64,000 nucleotides of DNA from Streptosporangium subroseum (GTDB taxonomy: Bacteria > Actinomycetota > Actinomycetes > Streptosporangiales > Streptosporangiaceae), in the NCBI RefSeq assembly GCF_900188345.1, contig NZ_FZOD01000042.1, positions 1 to 64,000 on the forward strand, in the 5' to 3' direction. The first letter of the stretch is position 1. Every line of letters starts with the position of its first letter. The translations under genes were made by a program, and so were the position numbers. The notes below the pieces were generated by a model. It made no database searches, had not been told where the DNA came from, and worked only from the letters and a program-made list of their open reading frames with translations. Positions 8,616 to 16,584 of the stretch are shown here, one piece after another.

Positions 8616-11600
8616 ATGCCACAGACCGGTAGCCTCGGTGCCTCCATGCAGGCGCAGTCATCCGAGCTCCTCGATCTCCTCGAGGCCGACTGGAAGACCC
8701 GGCTTCGCAGCGTCTCGCTGGTCACGGAGCTGGAGGTGAGCAGCGAAACGCTCACCGAAGCCGCGAAAGCACTCGGCGAGCTCTACCGCCTGAAGGTCGT
8801 CAAGGGAAAATACCCGGCGCTCTTCGACCGCTGGCCCGGGTGTCTCGCGGTCACCCTGTCCGGCGTGGCAGCGAGGGACTACAAGCAGGGCACCTTCTGG
8901 CCCTACTGGTGGAAGGCCACAGAGCTGCCTCTTGGGTTGCAGAACCACGCCCCCTGGGGCAAGGCTTTTCTCCGCGCGCTCGCCGGCTTCGGCCTCCCCA
9001 CGTTCCCCGAGATGCCGATGACCTATGTGAGCCCGATCGTGATGCATGCCGGCATCCCGACCTTCTGCCTGGAGGACTTCTTCCGGCTCCTCCTCCAGCG
9101 TCGCGCCCAGGACCCGGCCCTCGACGCCGAAGCTCTCCTCACATGGGCAGTCGGAGGAGGACGACGGCTCAGCAGCCTCGACGAACCAGCCCAGCGGTTC
9201 ATTCGCTACGGCACCGACTACGCCGCCGACGTCCTGGACCGCTGCCTCGACCTGATGGACCGGCTCCGCTCCTCCGATCCCGACTTGAACGGACTCGGCC
9301 TGCCCGCCCGGTTCGTTGAGGAGGCACGGGACCTTGCGGCCAAGGGCAAACTCGAACTGAAGCAGAGTGGACCGGCAGCGGCGAAGCGCAGCCGTACCGA
9401 ACGACCGCGACTCAGCCTCGACCCGTTCGGGCAGGGCGTCCAGATCGTTCTCCCTCCGGTCGGAGATGCCCCGGACGGGACAGCACGCTGGAACGTGACA
9501 GTCGACGGACTGCAGAACATCGTCCGCAGCCGATCGCTGTGGGTGGGCACGGCCGAGGGTGCGCCCAGCACGACATTCGCGGTGGCCCAGCCCGCCCGAA
9601 GAGCTCAGGTTTCGCTGTACGGCTCCGCTCACGAAGTCGAGCTGGAGATCGTTGACCCGGTCGACCCGATTCTGATCTTCGCAGAGGACGGCAGGCACCT
9701 GCCCAGTCACCTGGCTCTTCCACCGGACACCGTCTGGGTGCTCTACCCGGCCGACCGCGAGCTGACCTGTGACGTCACGCCGCGCGTGGTCACCGAGAGC
9801 CCACTGCCCATCGGCTGGGACGGCTGGCGGCTGGTGCAGGTTTCACTGGAGAGTGTCACCTGGCTTGGCCTGGACGGCGACGGCTCTCACCGCCCCATTC
9901 GTGGACACAGCAAGCCACGCATCGTCACCGGTGACCCCGTCGCAGGCGTGACCACGCCATACGGCTCCGCTGTGTTCCCTGAGCTCCCGTCGATCTGGCT
10001 CCCCGCCGAAAGGGAGACCACCTGGCTGGTCGACATTCGCCCGTCCAGCGGCGACCGCAGTGTCTTCACCGGATCCTTCACCGTCGGCGAACCCACCGAG
10101 ATCTCGAAAGAGCTTTGGGCAGCGCTGCCCCGGCCGGTCCTCGGCGCGTTCGAGATCACGGTTCGAGGCCCTATCGGCCGCAACATGCGCCGCTCAATCG
10201 TCATCGCCGAGAGCCTCACTTCTCAGTGCACTCCCCAGATCCGCCTGTTCAGCCACGCGGGACTGACACCCGGGCAGGCAGCACTGGCAGCCGGTCCCGG
10301 CATGCGGATGGAGCCGGCCTTGCTCACATTCACCTCTCGCGAGCACGAACACGTCATTACCTGCAGCACCGACCACGACATCGAACCGTTCATCGTCGCC
10401 CCACCTCATATGAAGGTGCTGGTTGAGGAGGCCGGGCAGAGCCCTCGCTGGCATGCAGGCCCCCTTCGCCTGGTGACCGAGGAAGTGGAGAACGTCGAAT
10501 CCCTTCGCATCGAGGTCCCCGGTGTTGACAAGCTCCCTCCCGTCGAGATCTTGGTCGGCGGCAAGTCAGTGCAGGAGGTGGCCTCGTCCGGTCGAGGTCA
10601 CTACAACCTCAAGCGCGCCACCACCACGCTGAAGGCGCATCACAGCGCCGATCTCATCCTGCCGTTCCTTGGCCGTGCGGTGCCCGTCGCCAGCATCCGG
10701 CCGGCCAAGCTCGCTTCGACGGTTACCTACCACGGAAATCACCTGATGCTGGAGGACGGCGTCTGGATCGAGGGCCTGACAGCCGGGATCTACCTGACGA
10801 CCGCACCCTGGCGAGAACCCGACATCATTCCAGTGGAGAAGGACTGCTCGATCCCCCTCCCCTCGCACCTGGTCGATGCCGGACGGATGCACATACGACT
10901 CGCCGTACAAGATCCGTGGCTCTGGGAAGAATGGCCACGCTGGCCGCATCCCCGCGAGGTCTTCATCTGCGAAACTCCCGGCCGATACGGCGGAGCCGAT
11001 GATGAGGAAGCTGCCATCTCCGGCTATCTCGCCGGGATGAACGATCTCCCATCGGAGGTCTCCAAGCTGGACCGGCTCTGGACGATCATCGACCTGGCCA
11101 ACCGCATTGACCACCCGTCCGCGAACCGTCGCATCGATGAGACCGCAACCATCCTGCGGCAGCATTCCTCGGCGATCCGAGGGCTTTCCGAGGCGGCGTT
11201 GCCGCCCGATCGGACCATCGTCGCTCTGATCACCACGGGTCTCGCTGCCGCACCCGCCCCTGAGTACCGAGAGTCTGACGGCCGCCTGTGGCGAAAGTAT
11301 CCGGCGATCGCAGCGCTGCTCACCAGCTCGGCTCTGCCCGACCAGGCGACTGAGGGGTCCGATCTGCTCGCGAACATCGAGGCCCAGTGCGGCGAGACGG
11401 TCGTCCGGATGCTTCTCGGCGAGGCGGATCCTCACGCCGAGGTCGGCAGGTTCGGCCCTGACGCCGAATGGATGGCGCAGCAGAGTCCTGAGCGGCTCGA
11501 AGCCATGTGGAGCGCGGTCAAGGTGGTGCCCTCCGCCCTTCTCGAGAGGGACACACGGGTCGCCGCCGCACGACAACTGTTCGACAAGCGCACCAGTCAC

Positions 11601-11936
11601 GATGCGCGTGACGTGGCCAACCATGCCGCGCGTGTGCTCCGCGAGGCCATGAGCATCAAGCTCACCGACTACCGAGGGCTGGAGCGCCACATCGAGGCCC
11701 GCTGCCATCCTCAGCGCCGCGACGGGTGGCTGGCGCTACCGGCGTTGTCCATCGCATTCGCGCTCATTTCACGGATCGCAGCCCGAGAACACGAGGGTTG
11801 TCAGTATCTGGAGAAGCAGTTTCGTCCACTGTGGCGAGCTCTCGCAAAAATCTCCCCGGATCTGACCACGATAGACCTCGTCGTAGCAGAGCTTCTTGTC
11901 GCAAACCAATCAAGACGGGATGCAAACTCCGCCTGA
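8616..11936 (+). CDS. Large unrecognised defence-island protein (1106 aa)
   Basis: I do not recognise this family with certainty. Residues 1-60 are helical and may form a winged-helix-like module (LVTELEVSSETLTEAAKAL). Residues 70-220 carry a conserved-looking block (WPYWWKATELP, PWGKAFLRAL, SPIVMHAGIPTFCLEDFF). A charged linker follows at about 250-265 (KQSGPAAAKRSRTERPR). Residues 270-800 are rich in short beta strands, with many Trp/Val/Thr and Pro, suggesting a series of Ig-like or other beta domains. The final 300 residues are helical. No ATPase, nuclease or transmembrane signature was found. The start could be 8616 or the second ATG at 8646; neither has a good ribosome site. It leads the chaperone/helicase operon and may be the scaffold or sensor (inference). 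Confidence 0.85.
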   Translation: MPQTGSLGASMQAQSSELLDLLEADWKTRLRSVSLVTELEVSSETLTEAAKALGELYRLKVVKGKYPALFDRWPGCLAVTLSGVAARDYKQGTFWPYWWKATELPLGLQNHAPWGKAFLRALAGFGLPTFPEMPMTYVSPIVMHAGIPTFCLEDFFRLLLQRRAQDPALDAEALLTWAVGGGRRLSSLDEPAQRFIRYGTDYAADVLDRCLDLMDRLRSSDPDLNGLGLPARFVEEARDLAAKGKLELKQSGPAAAKRSRTERPRLSLDPFGQGVQIVLPPVGDAPDGTARWNVTVDGLQNIVRSRSLWVGTAEGAPSTTFAVAQPARRAQVSLYGSAHEVELEIVDPVDPILIFAEDGRHLPSHLALPPDTVWVLYPADRELTCDVTPRVVTESPLPIGWDGWRLVQVSLESVTWLGLDGDGSHRPIRGHSKPRIVTGDPVAGVTTPYGSAVFPELPSIWLPAERETTWLVDIRPSSGDRSVFTGSFTVGEPTEISKELWAALPRPVLGAFEITVRGPIGRNMRRSIVIAESLTSQCTPQIRLFSHAGLTPGQAALAAGPGMRMEPALLTFTSREHEHVITCSTDHDIEPFIVAPPHMKVLVEEAGQSPRWHAGPLRLVTEEVENVESLRIEVPGVDKLPPVEILVGGKSVQEVASSGRGHYNLKRATTTLKAHHSADLILPFLGRAVPVASIRPAKLASTVTYHGNHLMLEDGVWIEGLTAGIYLTTAPWREPDIIPVEKDCSIPLPSHLVDAGRMHIRLAVQDPWLWEEWPRWPHPREVFICETPGRYGGADDEEAAISGYLAGMNDLPSEVSKLDRLWTIIDLANRIDHPSANRRIDETATILRQHSSAIRGLSEAALPPDRTIVALITTGLAAAPAPEYRESDGRLWRKYPAIAALLTSSALPDQATEGSDLLANIEAQCGETVVRMLLGEADPHAEVGRFGPDAEWMAQQSPERLEAMWSAVKVVPSALLERDTRVAAARQLFDKRTSHDARDVANHAARVLREAMSIKLTDYRGLERHIEARCHPQRRDGWLALPALSIAFALISRIAAREHEGCQYLEKQFRPLWRALAKISPDLTTIDLVVAELLVANQSRRDANSA

Positions 11937-12056
11937 ACAAGCAGCAGTCACGAAATCCATCTCCAGGCTTACTGATATAAGAAAAGCCATCCATGACTAT
12001 TATGACTTTCATCATGGTATCTCTTGTTAACAGAAAATCGGATTCCTCTTTTCGCC

Positions 12057-13679
12057 ATGACTAGCACATCTTCCATCCCTCCATCGCGCGCTGAGTTCGT
12101 TGCTGCGTGGCGTAAAAACCGCGCGCAGCGGAAGGCCTCTCGCGGCGCTGACGGGAAAATTGTCGACCAAGTCGTCGAGAGCTGGAAGAAGCTCGGCGTC
12201 CAGGGCGCCGACACTATCGCAGCGATTCGACAGTGCTTTGAAGATCTCCTGGCCAGCTACTCTTCTGGTAACCCCGAGCACCTCAAGACCATCAATGGCG
12301 CAATAAACGGCGCCCCCGATGTGACTTTGCCGACAGCGCTCAAGGCCGTGCTATGTGAGCTCGACCCGCGAGAATTTATTAGAGTGATGGAGAAACTCCT
12401 ACAAGCGGGCATGCCGTGGATGAGCGAGCGCGGAATCAAGCGTGTTCAGTTCATGGCGGTTAACGCTCCGAGAGCCATCAAGACTCTTCCCTCTGAGCTA
12501 CTCGAAGGCGACATCCCGTGGCGGGCCTACCTAGCCGTGCTTGGGCACCCCGCGCAGGTCACCAAAGAGGAATTCGCCCTGATCCTTCCAGGGCTGCCGA
12601 TAGCCGTTCTGGATGACATGATCGACCTGGGTCTTGTCGGTAGCGAAGACAAGCCTTGGGATTATCCCAAACTGGAAAAGGACCGTATCTACTTACGGGC
12701 GCGGATAACGCCAAATTCAATCACTGCTGACGAAGCGGAACTCATCCACTGGCCAGAGATGCAGCGTCGCCACTCCTTTCTCTCTGGTACGGAACTCTCC
12801 GGGGATGACATCTTCGGCCTCTTGGCCGCACTGTGGAGAGGCGAGAAGGATCTTCGGCTCCGGACTCTTCTCCCGACCGAGAAACGGGAGATATTCGACC
12901 GGATCCTCCTCGGCGCCGAGACAGGCCGATGGCCCGAAAGCATAACCCGAGATTACGGCTTGTGGACGCTTCTCTCCGCATTATGGACACCAGCATCCAT
13001 AATTGATGCCAAACAGAGTGAGTTTCATACCTGGCGGGCCTTCTATAACTGCTATCGCTGGATTCTGATGGGATGGATCGAAAAATCTAAACTGCAGATC
13101 GAAAAACTCATGGAAGCTACTGCCGCAGTAGACAGTAAAGGAGAATACCTTCTCGACCATCTCACACACGCAGAGATCAATAATATCGGCGCGTATCTGG
13201 CACAGGATACGAACGAGCTGGAATTTTCGATCCGACTCTTGAAGGAAGTTGTCGATGTAGATCCAATCATCGCCGATAACCTTAAAATCATCCAAGGGCG
13301 AAAGGCTACCACGGTTAATGACCGTGAGCCCTGGCAGAATCCCTATCTCTCACTCGGCCTACCACATGGCTACGAGGATTGGAAGGATCAATATCGCTCG
13401 TTGTTGAAACAACTCAAGGGCGACAACGAACGGCTTTCAGAAATCAACAAGGCGTCTAAACGCATCAGAGATGCAGAACTAAAATTCATTAACTTTTTCA
13501 TCATTCCCATTGATGATGAAACATTGTTGCCACCGGTCCAAAGATCCAGTGCTCTCCTTCCCCCGGTTGAAGGACTTTCACGTCGGACTCCCCAGAGCAC
13601 TGAAGAAGATCTAACCACTCTTCGAGATGCTGCTGCTTACGAGATCCTCAATGACTTTAATTTCACAATACCCAAATAA
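12057..13679 (+). CDS. J-domain-like co-chaperone with degenerate HPD motif
   Basis: The protein has 540 residues from ATG 12057; a TTG at 12024 would add 11. The first 420 residues are helical with no family I can name. Residues about 428-475 have the layout of a DnaJ J-domain: NPYLSLGLPHGYEDWKDQYR, then LLKQLKGDNERL and INKASKRI. This matches helix I (xYxxLGL), helix II, the loop and helix III (INKA). The loop tripeptide HPD, which triggers Hsp70 ATPase, is replaced by KGD, with only the Asp kept. The J-like call rests on this pattern plus the next two genes being GrpE-like and Hsp70. Codons here are less GC-rich than in the flanking genes. About 120 bases separate it from the gene before, and 11 from the gene after. 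Confidence 0.75.
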   Translation: MTSTSSIPPSRAEFVAAWRKNRAQRKASRGADGKIVDQVVESWKKLGVQGADTIAAIRQCFEDLLASYSSGNPEHLKTINGAINGAPDVTLPTALKAVLCELDPREFIRVMEKLLQAGMPWMSERGIKRVQFMAVNAPRAIKTLPSELLEGDIPWRAYLAVLGHPAQVTKEEFALILPGLPIAVLDDMIDLGLVGSEDKPWDYPKLEKDRIYLRARITPNSITADEAELIHWPEMQRRHSFLSGTELSGDDIFGLLAALWRGEKDLRLRTLLPTEKREIFDRILLGAETGRWPESITRDYGLWTLLSALWTPASIIDAKQSEFHTWRAFYNCYRWILMGWIEKSKLQIEKLMEATAAVDSKGEYLLDHLTHAEINNIGAYLAQDTNELEFSIRLLKEVVDVDPIIADNLKIIQGRKATTVNDREPWQNPYLSLGLPHGYEDWKDQYRSLLKQLKGDNERLSEINKASKRIRDAELKFINFFIIPIDDETLLPPVQRSSALLPPVEGLSRRTPQSTEEDLTTLRDAAAYEILNDFNFTIPK

Positions 13680-13690
13680 GGAGCTCGCTA

Positions 13691-14509
13691 ATGGGGAAGA
13701 ACCCCAACGAAAACGACAAGAACAGGGTCGAAAATAAGGAATCTTCGGCAAGACCAGCCTCGTCGTCCACTCAGCGAAATTCACGGATGAACAGCGGCAT
13801 GGCTAACCGCGGAGATTCATCTACCATCGCCCTGATCAAGGATCTTGATGGGAAGTTTTCCGCTCTGAGCGCTAATCTGGGACAGAGAATCAGAGCTGAG
13901 GTTCAGTCGGGGATTCGTGCAGCACTCGCAGACCAGATTCGGTCAGAAATTGAAACTGACGTTCGCGCTGAAATTGTCCACGAAGTCCGGATCGAGATGG
14001 CGGGACGGCTCAAATCGATGATTGCCGATCACGCGCGGCTTGATCCTGCGAAGATACTTCACGATTTCTCCCTCCACGTTGCAGAACTCCTTGAGAAATC
14101 AGACAATGAAGAAATCCAATCACTGACACAGCAACAGCTTATAAACACCCTTCGACAAGCGGTACTCGAGTCCTTCCAGAGTCGCAAACTCCATTTGGCT
14201 CAACTTGCTGAACTGGACTGCTATCTCAAAGAGAGCAATGGATCTGAATCAATGAAGATGCTGGCAAATGAATGGCTCACCGTGGCCGGTCTGCAGCGCG
14301 TGGACAGCCCCGTAGATCACCCAGAATACTTTACCATCACCAATGAACCAACCGACGGTTATTTTATCGACATCGTCCAATCTGCCTACCTCGATAGTCT
14401 CACAGGGCGGGTCGTCCGAAATGGGAGACTGCGCTACGTCTCGGAACCAACATTGACCCAAGATGAACCACAAGTTTCCAAGCGCACCAAGACCGGAAAG
14501 AAGGTTTGA
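13691..14509 (+). CDS. GrpE-like nucleotide-exchange factor
   Basis: This 272-residue protein starts at ATG 13691 behind AAGGAG. Residues 45-190 are a long charged helical, coiled-coil region (RAEVQSGIRAALADQI, VRAEIVHEVRIEMAGRL). Residues 223-250 match the C-terminal beta domain signature of GrpE: IDIVQSAYLDSLTGRVVRNG parallels the family pattern V-x-V-x-Q-x-G-Y-...-G-R-V-x-R. It is longer than housekeeping GrpE (about 180-220) and has a low-complexity head and tail. Position fits: it directly precedes the Hsp70 gene with a 2-base gap. Its expected role is to exchange ADP on that Hsp70. The identification is by motif and context, not by overall similarity. Confidence 0.75.
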   Translation: MGKNPNENDKNRVENKESSARPASSSTQRNSRMNSGMANRGDSSTIALIKDLDGKFSALSANLGQRIRAEVQSGIRAALADQIRSEIETDVRAEIVHEVRIEMAGRLKSMIADHARLDPAKILHDFSLHVAELLEKSDNEEIQSLTQQQLINTLRQAVLESFQSRKLHLAQLAELDCYLKESNGSESMKMLANEWLTVAGLQRVDSPVDHPEYFTITNEPTDGYFIDIVQSAYLDSLTGRVVRNGRLRYVSEPTLTQDEPQVSKRTKTGKKV

Positions 14510-14511
14510 GC

Positions 14512-16551
14512 GTGGCAACGGGAATTGACTTCGGCACAACTAACTCCGTCGTGGCTCAATGGACTGGTGACGACGTCGAAGTTCTCTCCCTGGACAGTGA
14601 CCATCTCGACTCCGACTGGCTGTATCCGTCGTTTGAGAACCTCTTCCCTACAATCGTCGGAGAGAGCTCGCTACGGCTGGGGACATTGTTCGGATGGGAA
14701 GCGAAGCTCCGATCAAACCGAGTCATAGAAGCATGCAAGAGAATGCTTAAAGACGACGGTGGCATCCAGCTTCGTGATCGCCGCATATCGGCAACCGCAG
14801 TCGCCGCTGGCGTCTTCCAGGCGATGCGTGACCGCGCGGAAAATAATCTTCTAACCTCGATCGACAGCGCTGTGATCACGGTTCCCGCCAACGCTCGTGG
14901 TGGTGCCCGATATAGAACGCGTGCGGCAGCCCGTGCAGCTGGAATCCAAGTGAAGGCTCTGCTTAACGAGCCCACAGCTGCCGCTATCTCCTACATGCAT
15001 GACATGGAGGAGGACGGCCGGATCATGGTCTTCGATTGGGGCGGAGGGACGATCGATGTCACAGTTCTTGAGCATGTCGATGGCGTCTTCGAAGAGCTCG
15101 CTTCAAGAGGCATCACCCAGCTGGGAGGCATTGAGGTTGATAAGAGGCTCCGCAACTTGATCTTCCGCAAGGTCGGACGATCTATGTCCCTATCCGTGGG
15201 AGAAGAACGTGAACTCGACCTGGCTGTGGAACGGACAAAGATCCGACTGTCAGTGGAAGAAGCCGTACTGACAAAAATTCCAGGAAGCAGCAAGTTGATC
15301 GAAGTCACCCGCGACGAGCTCGAAAATGAGATCGCCGATCTTGTTGAACAAGCACTGCAGCCCGCCCGAATGTGCCTCAACGATCTCGGAATGGATCCGG
15401 ATGCGATCGATGGCGTGCTTATGATTGGTGGAACCAGCCAGATGCCGTGCGTACGCCATGCCGTCGAGCGGTTCATGAACGATGAAACTGTTCCTGCAGA
15501 TATCTGTCACCCCATGACGGCCGTAGCACGGGGAGCAGCCATAGCAGCGGCCATCTTCGACAACGAGCTTGATAGTTCACTGGTGGTCTCCTCGATGTAT
15601 GCCCTAGGCACGGGCATTACAGATCCGAAGACCAACAAGAAGACCTTCAGCACGATCATCAAGCAGCATTCGCCACTGCCCATCAGCGAGGAGAAGAAAT
15701 ACGCGCCGATCGACGACAATCGGACCAGCCTGTCAGTATCCGTCTGGGAAGCAGATCCTGAAAAACCTCTGGAAGACAAGGAAAACTTCCAACTGACGAC
15801 GTTACAGCTGAAATATCCTCGACCGTTGCCTGCCAAGGATGCCACCTTCACGTTGCGATACACCTATACACAGGACGGGCTTCTCCACGTACGAGCGACA
15901 CTCGACAAGACCAATATGGTCGTGCTCGATCAAGAGATCACGAATTTTACACACGGCAACACACTGACGCTCGCGGAAATCCAACGACAGATGACGGCAT
16001 TGGAAGGGGTTCCCAGAACTGCCTCTGCGCCCCAGCCATCGCAATCGGCAGTCGGCCAGAGCGGATCGATATTCCACAGCTCACCAGAAGCCTCTCCCAC
16101 CAAGACCTTCATTGTCGATGGATCGAACATCGCTTGGGGCGGAGGGGACATCCGACGCGGTGATCTCCCGAGCTTTGCACGTCTTCTGGATGCCGTCGAC
16201 GCTCTTAAGGCCGAGTTCCCTGGCGCGACCGCGGATGTGATCGTGGACGCAGCCTTGGCTCACCAGATCACTCATCTTGAAAGCGAAGCGCTAAAGGATG
16301 CTATGCGGTCAGGGCTCGTCACCCAGGTACCCGCAGGGACGAACGGAAAGGCCGACCGCATGGTCGCGACGCTAGCCAGCCGGAAAAAGGCCGTCGTCGT
16401 GACCAACGACAGTTTCAAGGAACTGCAAGCTGAGTTCCCCTGGCTCCTGGACGGTGACCGGGTCCTCGGCGCCACGAATCCTGGAGGCGTATGGCTCTTC
16501 CTCCCACGGACACCCATCCGATCTAAACGACCCGATGTGAACGGACGCTGA
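14512..16551 (+). CDS. Hsp70 (DnaK-like) chaperone fused to a NYN/PIN-type nuclease domain
   Basis: There are 679 residues from GTG 14512, with AAGAAGG just upstream; a TTG at 14506 overlaps the previous stop and is less likely. Residues 1-375 form an Hsp70 ATPase domain (IDFGTTNSV, NEPTAAAISY, FDWGGGTIDVTVLE, LMIGGTSQMP). Residues 380-500 resemble the substrate-binding beta domain. The helical lid is missing. In its place residues 530-675 form a NYN/PIN-like domain: FIVDGSNIAW (Asp 536), GKADRMVATLA (Asp 615) and VVVTNDSF (Asp 633), the spaced acidic residues expected for metal-dependent RNA cleavage. The inference is that an ATP-driven Hsp70 cycle, served by the two upstream genes, positions or unleashes the nuclease on client RNA or RNP. 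A linker at about 505-528 is Ser/Pro/Gln-rich. Confidence 0.9.
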   Translation: MATGIDFGTTNSVVAQWTGDDVEVLSLDSDHLDSDWLYPSFENLFPTIVGESSLRLGTLFGWEAKLRSNRVIEACKRMLKDDGGIQLRDRRISATAVAAGVFQAMRDRAENNLLTSIDSAVITVPANARGGARYRTRAAARAAGIQVKALLNEPTAAAISYMHDMEEDGRIMVFDWGGGTIDVTVLEHVDGVFEELASRGITQLGGIEVDKRLRNLIFRKVGRSMSLSVGEERELDLAVERTKIRLSVEEAVLTKIPGSSKLIEVTRDELENEIADLVEQALQPARMCLNDLGMDPDAIDGVLMIGGTSQMPCVRHAVERFMNDETVPADICHPMTAVARGAAIAAAIFDNELDSSLVVSSMYALGTGITDPKTNKKTFSTIIKQHSPLPISEEKKYAPIDDNRTSLSVSVWEADPEKPLEDKENFQLTTLQLKYPRPLPAKDATFTLRYTYTQDGLLHVRATLDKTNMVVLDQEITNFTHGNTLTLAEIQRQMTALEGVPRTASAPQPSQSAVGQSGSIFHSSPEASPTKTFIVDGSNIAWGGGDIRRGDLPSFARLLDAVDALKAEFPGATADVIVDAALAHQITHLESEALKDAMRSGLVTQVPAGTNGKADRMVATLASRKKAVVVTNDSFKELQAEFPWLLDGDRVLGATNPGGVWLFLPRTPIRSKRPDVNGR

Positions 16552-16584
16552 CCCTTCCGCCTGACCTTCCCCCCGGAGTGAACT

